Positions 21,401 through 27,984 of a stretch of 64,000 nt of DNA are shown piece by piece (the stretch's first letter is position 1; each line of letters opens with the position of its first letter). The position numbers and the translations under genes are program-made. Origin of the DNA: Acanthornis magna. Its lineage: Eukaryota; Chordata; Aves; Passeriformes; Acanthizidae. The DNA lies in the NCBI GenBank assembly GCA_036785705.1, contig JAWUZG010000177.1, positions 1,612,001 to 1,676,000 of the forward strand. The letters are read 5' to 3'. The notes below the pieces were generated by a model. It was not told the DNA's origin. It did no database searches and saw nothing but the letters and a program-made list of their open reading frames with translations.

Positions 21401-24400
21401 TGCAGGGACCCTGGGGCAGCTCCCGGTGCTCCAAACCCCACGTGCCATCCACATCCCATGGACACGTCCTGGGGGATGGCTGAGGGGATTGGACAGAAAG
21501 AGCTTCTGTGGGATGGTTCGGGAGGATTGGACAGAAAGAGCTCCTGTGGGATGGTTCGGGAGGATTGGACAGAAAGAGCTTCTGTGGGATGGCTGAGGAG
21601 GATTGGACAGAAAGAGCTCCTGTGGGATGGCTGAGGGGATTGGACAGAAAGAGCTCCTGTGGGATGGCTGAGGGGATTGGACAGAAAGAGCTCCTGTGGG
21701 ATGGCTGAGGGGATTGGACAGAAAGAGCTCCTGTGGGATGGCTGAGGAGGACTGGACATGTCCCTGTGGTGGGAAGGGCTCCTGTGGGATGGCTGAGGAG
21801 CACTGGACATAAAGAGCTCCTGTGGGATGGCTGAGGGGATTGGACAGAAAGAGCTCCTGTGGGATGGTTCAGGAGGATTGGACAGAGCCTTGTGGTGGGA
21901 AGAGCTCCTGTGGGATGGCTGAGGGGATTGGACAGAAGGAGCTCCTGTGGGACGGCTGAGGGGGATTGGACACATCCCTGTGGTGGGAAGAGCTCCTGTG
22001 GGATGGCTGAGGAGCACTGGACATAAAGAGCTCCTGTGGGATGGTTCTGGAGGATTGGACAGAAAGAGCTCCTGTGGGATGGCTGAGGAGGATTGGACAG
22101 AAAGAGCTTCTGTGGGATGGCTGAGGAGGATTGGACAGAAAGAGCTTCTGTGGGATGGCTGAGGAGGATTGGACATGTCCTTGTGGTGGAAAGGGCTCCT
22201 GTGGGATGGCTGAGGAGGATTGGACAGAAAGAGCTTCTGTGGGATGGCTGAGGGGATTGGACAGAAAGAGCTTCTGTGGGATGGCTGAGGAGGATTGGAC
22301 ATGTCCTTGTGGTGGAAAGGGCTCCTGTGGGATGGCTGAGGAGGATTGGACATAAAGAGCTCCTGTGGGATGGCTGAGGAGGATTGGGCATAAAGAGCTC
22401 CTGTGGGATGGCTGAGGATGATTGGACATGTCCCTGTGGTGGGAAGGGCTCCTGTGGGATGGCTCAGGAGGATTGGACATAAAGAGCTCCTGTGGGATGG
22501 CTGAGGAGGACTGGACAGAGCCTTGTGGTGGGGAGAGCTCCTGTGGGATGGCTGATGGGGATTGGACATGTCCTTGTGGTGGGAAGAGCTCCTGTGGGGT
22601 GGCTCAGGAGCATTGGACATAAGGAGCTCCTGTGGGATGGTTCAGGAGGATTGGACAGAAAGAGCTCCTATGGGATGGCTGAGAAGGACTGGAGCTGCAC
22701 AGGGCCCCCCTGGTGACCAGAGGAGCTCCATGAATTCCCTGTTTCCCCCCAGCAGCACGAGAAGAGCCCATCCCCAGCCATCTCCCGCCCTCGGGGTTGG
22801 GATTCTCCCAGCTCCATGGACCGGGGCGAGCTGGAGGTGAGCAGCCCCACTCTGAGGAGCCGCCCCGTGACCCGCAGCATGGGACAGGGGGACAACATGG
22901 AAGTGCCATCCAGTCCTGTCCGCAGGGCCAAGCGGGCACGGCTCTGCTCCTCCAGCAGCTCGGTGAGTGATGTGGGCACAGGGATGCGGGCAGAGCATTC
23001 CTGATCCGGGGATTGGCTGGGGTTTGGGTGTGGCTTAGTTTCCCCGAGGCTGCAGGAGCTGGCTGAGAGAAGAAGGCAGGCAGACGACGTCAAGATGGCG
23101 AAAGGGACAAGTTTATTTACAAGAAGGGCTTTTATACCATTAATATTCTAGCAACTATTGGTCAGAAAAGAAATCCACCTCCTAAAACCATTGGTCACAG
23201 CCAAATAACACCTGATACCAAACACAGAGATTAAGAAAGTAAAAGAATGCAACTTATCTATGTTCTCTCTGAGAAAGAGCAGAAAGAATTTCAAAACAGT
23301 GCAACCACAGTTTGGGCACGGAGAGGGTTCATTGCAGTCTGTTCCACCATCCCATGGTTGTGCCCCTTCTCTGTCACCCTCACTCGCCAGGACACGGCCT
23401 TGAGGAGCTTCTTTCACCCCAGCTCTCAGCACCGCGATTGGTGTCCCTGGGTGAACGCGGGCGAGGGAGAGGAGGCCCTGGAAGATGCTGCATCCCAGCC
23501 GGAGAAGGAGCCTGCGAAAGCTGAGCCAGGCTGGGAGGTGGTGCTGAAGAGGCTCCTTGGCATCCGAAAATGCGACACGGTGCCCGAGACGGAGCCGGTG
23601 GTGAGCATCCCAAACCGGAATGCTGCTTGCCCAGGCAGCAGAAATTCGGGATGGATGGGCTTTGTTTGGTCTGAATGCAATCCCAGCCGGGTGACGAGGA
23701 CCTCTGGCATTCCCATGGCCAGCTCCATCCCTCCCTCCGGTGCCAGGCTGTGCCGGAGCCGCTCCAGGGCTGCTATAAATAAATAAATAACGCTGTTCCC
23801 GAGCCCCTCGGCACTGCCCGAGATCCAGCTCCGTTCTGTGTTTCCAGAGCTCCTCTCTGCAGCCATCCCGATGGCTCCAGGCTCGTGGATTGCCAGGTTT
23901 GCTGAGCCAGGGGAGCAGAGCTGAGGCCCCAGCTTCCTCCCCGAGTGGCTGTGGAGCAGCTGGTGGTGGCTGCTGCCTCCCTGGATCTCATTATCCACTT
24001 GGATTCCTCCTGCCAGCTCCTTCCTGCTTTGCTCGGAGCTCAGAGGAGCAGTGGAGCATTCCTGCTTCAGCATTTGTCTTGGGGATTTCGTGTGATTTGT
24101 GTCCCCAGCAGGTCCCTTCTAGTGGAAGGTGTCCCTGCCCATGGCGGGGGCTGGAACCAGGTGATCTCTAAGGTCCCTTCCAAACCAACCCTTTCCATGA
24201 TTCCGTGATTCTGGCTCTGCCACGTGCCAGGAAAGCTCCAGATGGTCCAGTGGGACCAGTCACAAGTCAGAGGCACCAGACCCAGCTGGAGCAGGGGATG
24301 GTTGGAGTGCCTTCGTGCTTTTTGGGGTCCCTTCATGCTTTTTGGGGTCCCTTCCTGCTTTTTGGGGTCCCTTCCTGCTTCTTGCTTGTAGTCTCCTTGT

Positions 24401-24653
24401 CCTCCCCTCCAGCTGGCAAATTGGGATAATGAAGATAAGGAGCAAATGGCTGCCCTGGCAGCAGCTGGGATGTTTTGGATGTATTTTTCCTGCAGTTTCT
24501 CCTCGTGCCCTTTGCCCGTAGCCGTTGCAGGTCCTGCTCCAGTGCCTTGACCTCTGGATGTTGCTTTGTTCCCGTCCCTTCCAGAGTCTCTCGGAGAAGT
24601 CCTGCAAGGTGTTCCGCATTTTCCGGCAGTGGGAGAGCATGAATTCCACCTGA
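12298..24653 (+). CDS. ZC3HC1: ZC3HC1 (NIPA), C3HC-type zinc finger protein of the nuclear basket (10 coding exons)
   Basis: Exons 12298-12431, 13518-13629, 14946-15096, 17446-17529, 18182-18309, 19211-19371, 21173-21380, 22753-22962, 23391-23600 and 24585-24653 join in frame to 1467 nt, 488 codons including a 10-residue alanine/glycine-rich start; human is about 502. The product is homologous along its length to mammalian ZC3HC1. Two zinc modules are visible: G102-W103, C113-x2-C116, H148-x3-C152-x-W, and G253-W254, C270-x2-C273, H410-x3-C414-x-W. A basic nuclear-localisation stretch (RRAKRAR) is at 383-389. Family knowledge: the protein docks TPR at the nuclear pore basket and was first described as a partner of ALK and an SCF-type factor for cyclin B1. 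Intron 2 looks U12-type (AT-AC). Introns 2, 3, 6 and 7 carry minisatellites. Confidence 0.96.
12432..13517. other. ZC3HC1 intron 1
   Basis: Contains a degenerate array of ACTGGGAGT-like units at about 12660-12915. The remainder shows nothing recognisable. Confidence 0.6.
13518..13629 (+). CDS. ZC3HC1: ZC3HC1 exon 2
   Basis: 1 nt + 37 codons; acceptor CTTTTAG. It encodes a stretch ending ASREAYFSRVETFT, equal to the family's KEAFFSRVETF block. It stops exactly at a codon boundary before ATATCCTTT, with no GT donor there. Confidence 0.93.
13630..14945 (+). other. U12-type AT-AC intron (ZC3HC1 intron 2)
   Basis: The 5' end reads ATATCCTTT, the exact consensus of minor-spliceosome AT-AC introns. 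Near the 3' end TCCTTGAC (14930-14937) fits the U12 branch-site consensus, and the intron ends in AC at 14945, nine bases after the branch A. Removing it joins VETFT to PLKWAG in frame, as in orthologues. The best U2 alternative (donor at 13645, acceptor TTTTCCCCGCAG before 14903) reads into an in-frame TGA before PLKW. Confidence 0.88.
13828..14765. repeat. 18-bp minisatellite, about 52 copies
   Basis: Unit CCTTTTCCCAAAATCCAA with C/T and A/G variants, filling most of the AT-AC intron of ZC3HC1. Because 18 is a multiple of three and the unit lacks stops, it creates long open frames on both strands (PFPKIQ repeats on plus, GKGWIL and FGKRLD repeats on minus). They have no other support as genes. 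Confidence 0.95.
14946..15096 (+). CDS. ZC3HC1: ZC3HC1 exon 3, first zinc module
   Basis: 50 codons + 1 nt; donor GTGCGT. It encodes PLKWAGKPHVLSPLVCARYG, then WINVECDMLRCSSCQAFLCM, containing the GW and the C-x2-C pair of the first BIR-like zinc module. Confidence 0.95.
15280..15340 (-). mobile_element. CR1 LINE 3' end
   Basis: TTTGGGTTGGAAGGGATCTT, an antisense CR1 end, immediately left of the 16-bp minisatellite. Confidence 0.75.
15345..16110. repeat. 16-bp minisatellite, about 45-48 copies
   Basis: Units GGGAATGATGGTCCCA and GGGAATTACAGTTCCA alternate with small variants. It lies between two antisense CR1 pieces and merges into the right one (GGGAGTGATGGTTCTC). The same place in the CR1 at 8535-8560 reads CCAGGGAACGATGGTTCTCA. 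The array therefore appears to be an expansion of CR1 sequence. ZC3HC1 intron 3. Confidence 0.92.
16105..16440 (-). mobile_element. CR1 LINE fragment
   Basis: Antisense. TTTCCATTGGGATGAACCTT and CACCCTTTAAGAACTGGAAA match the CR1 at 8570-8660. A CR1 3' end follows from about 16288. Confidence 0.85.
16445..17445. other. Rest of ZC3HC1 intron 3
   Basis: Unique-looking sequence with no recognised repeat or conserved reading frame. Confidence 0.5.
17446..17529 (+). CDS. ZC3HC1: ZC3HC1 exon 4
   Basis: 2 nt + 27 codons + 1 nt; acceptor CCCTGCAG, donor GTTGGT. KERCEELRKALCTAHEKFCF then WPDSPCP supplies H148 and C152 of the first zinc module. Confidence 0.95.
17852..18040 (-). mobile_element. CR1 LINE fragment
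   Basis: Antisense 3' end: TGGTTTGGGTGGAAAGGGAC, then GGGATCCAGGGGCAGCCACA. ZC3HC1 intron 4. Confidence 0.88.
18182..18309 (+). CDS. ZC3HC1: ZC3HC1 exon 5
   Basis: 2 nt + 42 codons; acceptor CTCCCCAG, donor GTGAGT. It encodes the conserved FLDRFQSLCQLELQLPSLRP then EDLKNM. Confidence 0.96.
18310..19210. other. ZC3HC1 intron 5
   Basis: A 901-bp intron, GC-rich, with no recognised element. Open frames within it have no homology that I can see. Confidence 0.6.
19211..19371 (+). CDS. ZC3HC1: ZC3HC1 exon 6
   Basis: 53 codons + 2 nt; acceptor TCTGCAG, donor GTGGGC. SLTEEKISQLLQLIGEELEH ... QVHVPACILALCGWTC begins the second zinc module (G253-W254). Confidence 0.95.
19478..19935. repeat. Tandem repeat, about 50 bp x 9
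   Basis: A pyrimidine-rich unit (TTCCCTTATTTCACTATTTT, then TCTGTTTTCCTTCATTCACT, then GCACTCCTGC). ZC3HC1 intron 6. Open in all three plus frames because the strand carries almost no purine-rich stops. Confidence 0.93.
20083..20205 (+). mobile_element. CR1 LINE 3' end
   Basis: Sense CR1 end (CCCTGGCAGTGTCCAAGGCC, GGGAGGTGTCCCTGCCCGTG) whose terminal short repeat leads straight into the minisatellite that follows. Confidence 0.85.
20205..21155. repeat. Minisatellite built from ATGATCCC and ATAATTCC octamers
   Basis: About 950 bp of ATGATCCCATGATAATTCC-type units. CR1 elements end in tandem octamers of the ATTCTATG type, and this array starts at such a tail, so it looks like an expanded CR1 terminus. 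It ends about 20 bp before the ZC3HC1 exon 7 acceptor. Confidence 0.92.
21173..21380 (+). CDS. ZC3HC1: ZC3HC1 exon 7, second zinc module
   Basis: 1 nt + 69 codons; acceptor TCCCCGCAG, donor GTACCG. VNLSVITCSRCMRRVGLWGF contains C270-x2-C273. A variable linker ends in SPRRMLTRSQDPGSEQ. Confidence 0.95.
21475..22695. repeat. 38-bp minisatellite, about 32 copies
   Basis: Unit GGCTGAGGAGGATTGGACAG then AAAGAGCTCCTGTGGGAT, with a longer variant containing CATGTCCCTGTGGTGGGAAG. It fills almost all of ZC3HC1 intron 7. Confidence 0.95.
22753..22962 (+). CDS. ZC3HC1: ZC3HC1 exon 8
   Basis: 70 codons, phase 0 at both ends; donor GTGAGT. It encodes a Ser/Pro-rich region, SRPVTRSMGQGDNMEVPSSP, and the basic VRRAKRARLCSSSSS. 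The acceptor is a tandem CAGCAG (22750-22755), so the first Gln may be included or skipped. Confidence 0.94.
23029..23309 (-). mobile_element. Solo LTR, ERVK-like (281 bp), second copy
   Basis: Inverted copy of 1132-1412, same length, with TGTGG...CCACA ends and a 7-bp direct repeat GTTTGGG at 23022-23028 and 23310-23316. Only scattered base differences from the first copy are visible, so the family is young. It lies antisense in ZC3HC1 intron 8, ending 81 bp before exon 9, and leaves the local splice acceptor intact. Confidence 0.9.
23391..23600 (+). CDS. ZC3HC1: ZC3HC1 exon 9
   Basis: 70 codons, phase 0; acceptor CTCGCCAG, donor GTGAGC. FFHPSSQHRDWCPWVNAGEG closes the second zinc module with H410-x3-C414. 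An acidic linker and PGWEVVLKRLLG follow. Confidence 0.95.
23601..24584. other. ZC3HC1 intron 9
   Basis: Holds a short sense CR1 3' end (about 24118-24215) and four copies of a 21-bp repeat TTTTTGGGGTCCCTTCCTGC at about 24316-24383. Otherwise unremarkable. Confidence 0.7.
24118..24215 (+). mobile_element. CR1 LINE 3' end
   Basis: AGTGGAAGGTGTCCCTGCCC, then GGTCCCTTCCAAACCAACCC and an ATGATTCCGTGATTC tail. Confidence 0.85.
24585..24653 (+). CDS. ZC3HC1: ZC3HC1 last coding exon
   Basis: 22 codons plus TGA; acceptor CCCTTCCAG. SLSEKSCKVFRIFRQWESMN then ST. It matches the family's conserved C-terminal SRKVFRIFRQWES. Confidence 0.95.
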   Translation, partial: SLSEKSCKVFRIFRQWESMNST

Positions 24654-24979
24654 GCAGGCCTCTGGAAACCAGCACGGGGCGTGGTGACAGAGATCCATTT
24701 CTGCGCTGTCCTTAGGGCACCCGCGTGCCCCGGGAAGGGATCCGAGGAAGCTCCACGCCAAACGGAGCCCTGGCCACCGCTGGGATCCCCTTCCCTGACT
24801 GCCTTCCTGAAGCCCCTGCCTTCACAAACTGCTGCTGTGCCGCTCAGCTCCGAGGGCTGGACAGCCCTGCCTGGGGCTGGGATGTGCTGCGGGCGCGGGG
24901 TGACGAGGGGACGCCGTCACCTCCCGAGGCGTCCGTCGTGTCCCGCCGCCGGCAGCGCTCGGAAGTGACGCCAGGTGGG

Positions 24980-24985
24980 AATAAA
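24980..24985 (+). terminator. ZC3HC1 poly(A) signal
   Basis: AATAAA 327 bp after the stop, followed by a T/G-rich tract (TTTTTGTTGTTTTTCTTTTG). This implies a 3' UTR of about 350 bp. Confidence 0.8.
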
Positions 24986-25911
24986 CATTTCATTTTTGTT
25001 GTTTTTCTTTTGCCTTGCCGCTGGTGTGGTGCTTTTCCCCAGGGCAGGAGGAGCTCTGGACTTGGTGCAGCTCCTGTATCCCTTGGGATGCTCCTCCTTA
25101 TGGGATCAACGTCTGGCTGCTTCCCTGTTTCCCACCCCACACGTTATTGTCTCCTTCTCCTGTTGTGAGCATTTTTCCATTGCCTCAATGCCTGGCCTGG
25201 TGTGCCTCTGCTGATGGGCAGTTTGGGGTGATGAATCCCCGGGGCTGGAGGGTGGGATTTTTGGAGGTTTTCCCAGCCAAAACCTGGGAAGAGGTGAGTT
25301 AGGACTCACCATGAGAAGGCTGCTGGGTGAGGAGTGGTCTCCGTGGAAGGGGGAGAAGAAGCTGAGAAAAGAGAGGGTGCTGTGTCATCTCCATCCTTGA
25401 GGATGTTGGGGAAGGGCTGAGATTCCATAACCAGCCAGGCATGGCTGGATCTCCTCACTCCAGGGCTGTGGATGTGGGTGGAGGCACAGGGATATGTCAT
25501 TCCCTTTTTTTTTTTTTAAGGAAAGAGTCCCTGCCTCAGTTTCCCCAGCCCCAGCTCTGGCATTTCATCTGTCTCATCCTTCCTCATCCTCTTGGAGGAA
25601 TTTTCCAACTGCCCCGTGCCTGGGAATGCAGGGCTGCCATGGTCTGATCACGGCTCTCCTGAACCCCAAAACTTGGGGGTGGCCCTGCCCACCTGAGGGC
25701 TTCTCCTGGGATACACTGGAATGCTGGGAAGCAGCAGGGCCTGAATTTGGGTGAATTCCCTTCCTCTCCTAAGGGGGTTCTAATTATGGGGCCCTAATGA
25801 GGGGCTGCTGCACCCCATGGGTGTGGGGTGGGAGTTGGGGTGAGGATGGGCATGGAAGAGCCCTTTTCCAGCTGCCCCAGCCTACAGATCCCTGTTCCCA
25901 ACAGCCTCCCC

Positions 25912-26175
25912 ATGGTTCCCCCGTTCCTTACATCTCCCTGGAGCTCTGGCTCCCATGGCCTCCCGAATTCCAATGGTTTCCAGCAGTTCCCCATGGTTCC
26001 CCCATTCCTTACACCTCCCTGGAGCTCTGGCTCCCGTGGCTTCCCCATTTCCAATGGTTTCCAGCGGTTCCCCATGGTTCCCCCATTCCTTACACCTCCC
26101 TGGAGCTCTGGCTCCCATGGCCTCCCCATTTCCAATGGTTTCCAGCAGTTCCCCGTGGCTCCCCCAATTCCTCAC
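25912..26175. repeat. 81-bp tandem repeat x 3.3
   Basis: Unit begins GGTTCCCCCATTCCTTACAC and contains CCCTGGAGCTCTGGCTCCCA. Copies start at about 25914, 25995 and 26076. Confidence 0.92.
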
Positions 26176-27024
26176 ATTCCCTGTCTGTGGATTCTGATCC
26201 CCTCCTTGCTCCCCCATCTCCGTTTTGCTCCAGAATCAGTGACCCACCCCACAAATTGTGTGACGCACCCATTCTGGGGAGGATGATATCCCTGTGCCAA
26301 AGTCAGCCACAACCCTTGCATCCCAATTTCCTGACCCAGGAGGGCTCAGAGCATCCCCAAAATTCCTTGGACACCCACATTCTGAGGTCTGGGTGCTCTA
26401 AGAGCGGCCTTAAGGCATTCCAAAAAGGAACAGGATGCTGTTGTGGTCCCTGATATCCTGAAACCGTCCCTGTTGCAAAACTGCTGTTCTGCAGATGGCA
26501 TACAAGGATTCCAAGAAATTCTGCTAAAATCCTTATTTTCCCTGTCCAGTTCTCCCAGTTGCTTGGAACCAGTCAGGGAATATTGTGGCCTGGGAAATAC
26601 GGGATCCTCTATCCCAACCTTTCCAGCTGCTCTGCTCAAATATAACCCTGTTCCCCTCCCAAATTCCCCCTTGGAATGTGGGGTGTGGATTTGAGTCCCC
26701 TCAGGTGGTGTCACCTCCTGTCCCTGCCAGACTCGGGGCATGTTGGGGCATTAAATGGAGGAACTTTTTGGGATTCTTTGGCTGTGTCTCCTCCCCACAG
26801 CGGGAGGAAGTGCCAGGGCAAATTTAGGGGATGATGCCGGGGTCAGGAATGTGGGGTGTGGAGGTTCTGCAGCAGAATCCCATCAGCTTGGGAGGCACCC
26901 ATTAGTGCTGTCATCATCCGGGTGGGTAAACTGAGGCACCGGGAAATGCTTTGTCGGTGTCACAGCGGAAATCCAGAATGGTGACTCCTGCTGTGGGGCT
27001 TGCCATCTGCCACATTCCCGCACC

Positions 27025-27500
27025 CCATATTCTGTGGGGTGGTTCCCTGACCCTGGTGGGAACAGGCAAAGTGGAAATAGGGAAATAGGGGGTGTCAGAA
27101 TCCATGGGGAGCAGTGAGGATGCTGGGAATAGGGGGAGCCATAGGGAATTGCAGAAAAATGATGGGAAGGGGGGAGCCATGGGGAATTGTGAGGCCCTGA
27201 CATGGGTGCCCCCCATATTTTTGGGGTGGTTCCCTGACCCTGGTGAGATCCGGCAAAGTGGAGATGGGAGAGCAAGGGGAGCATCAAAATCCATGGGGAA
27301 CAGGGGAAGTGCAGGGAATAATGGGAAACCGTTGGCCCTGATGTGGGCGCACCCCGTATTTTATGGGGTGGTTCCCTAACCGTGATGGGAACGGGCAAAG
27401 TGCAAAGGGGGGAGTAAAGGGACTGTCAGAATCCATGGGGAACTGGGGAGACACAGGGAACAGGGGGAACCGGGGGGAATTGCGGTGAACCGTTGGAAAG
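27025..27500. repeat. Long-period tandem repeat, about 150-180 bp x 3
   Basis: Repeated blocks GGGTGGTTCCCTGACCCTGG, GGCAAAGTGGA and CAGAATCCATGGGGA at about 27035, 27220 and 27365. It runs up to the UBE2H CpG island. Confidence 0.8.
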
Positions 27501-27540
27501 GGAGGAACTGGAGTTCTGGGGCCCGGGCGGGGTCTCGAAC

Positions 27541-27931
27541 CGGCGGCCCCTCCATAATTTCCCCCTCCACTTCCCCCCCCCCAGAACTACAACTCCCGGC
27601 GTGCCTCGCGGCCGGCGGAGCGTTGCGGGCGCGGCCAATGGGAGCGCAGCGGGGCGGTGACGTCACCGCGGGTGACGTCAGGGGTCCAGAGAGAGGCTGG
27701 GGCAGAGGCGGCCGGAGCGGCTGAGGGAGCGCGAGCGGCGCGGGGGGGCCCTGTCGGCGACAGCGGCGACAGCGGCGACAGCGGCGACAGGAGCGGCGAC
27801 AGCGACAGCAGCGGGTCCCAGCGCCTCGCGGCCCGGCGCTCCCCCGCTCCCCTCGGCGCCGGGCGGCCCCGGCCCGCGGCGGCGGCGGCGCTGACAGCCC
27901 GCCCGGAGCCCCGGGGGCGGCCGCGGCCACC
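27541..27931 (+). promoter_or_regulatory. UBE2H: UBE2H CpG-island promoter and 5' UTR
   Basis: Strongly CpG-rich. It holds a ZNF143/THAP11 (SBS) type site ACTACAACTCCCGGCGTGC at 27586-27604, a CCAAT box at 27635-27639, and two perfect palindromic CREs TGACGTCA at 27658-27665 and 27673-27680, centre to centre 15 bp. Downstream is a GGCGACAGC repeat at about 27750-27790. The order SBS, CCAAT, CREs is typical of TATA-less housekeeping promoters bound by CREB/ATF. The exact start site is not determinable here. Confidence 0.85.
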
Positions 27932-27984
27932 ATGTCGTCCCCCAGCCCGGGCAAGAGGCGGATGGACACCGACGTGGTCAAGCT
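27932..27984 (+). CDS. UBE2H: UBE2H exon 1
   Basis: ATG in a strong Kozak context (GCCACCATGT). 17 codons + 2 nt, ending AAGCT before GTATCCTTG. Confidence 0.96.

Larger units (their letters stand above)
25010..27540. other. ZC3HC1-UBE2H intergenic region
   Basis: No gene was recognised. It carries an 81-bp tandem repeat (25912-26175) and a longer repeat of about 150-180 bp (27025-27500). An open frame of 218 codons at about 25.8-26.4 kb is due to the 81-bp repeat, whose period is a multiple of three. Confidence 0.65.

Noticed and set aside
20982..22620. 469- and 423-codon minus-strand frames rich in HPTGALSVQS
   Set aside because: They read through the 38-bp minisatellite and over the antisense of ZC3HC1 exon 7. 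Repeat artefact.
27528..27560. tRNA-like B-box (GGTTCGAGACC on the minus strand)
   Set aside because: No T-arm pairing, A box, anticodon arm or acceptor stem could be built around it.
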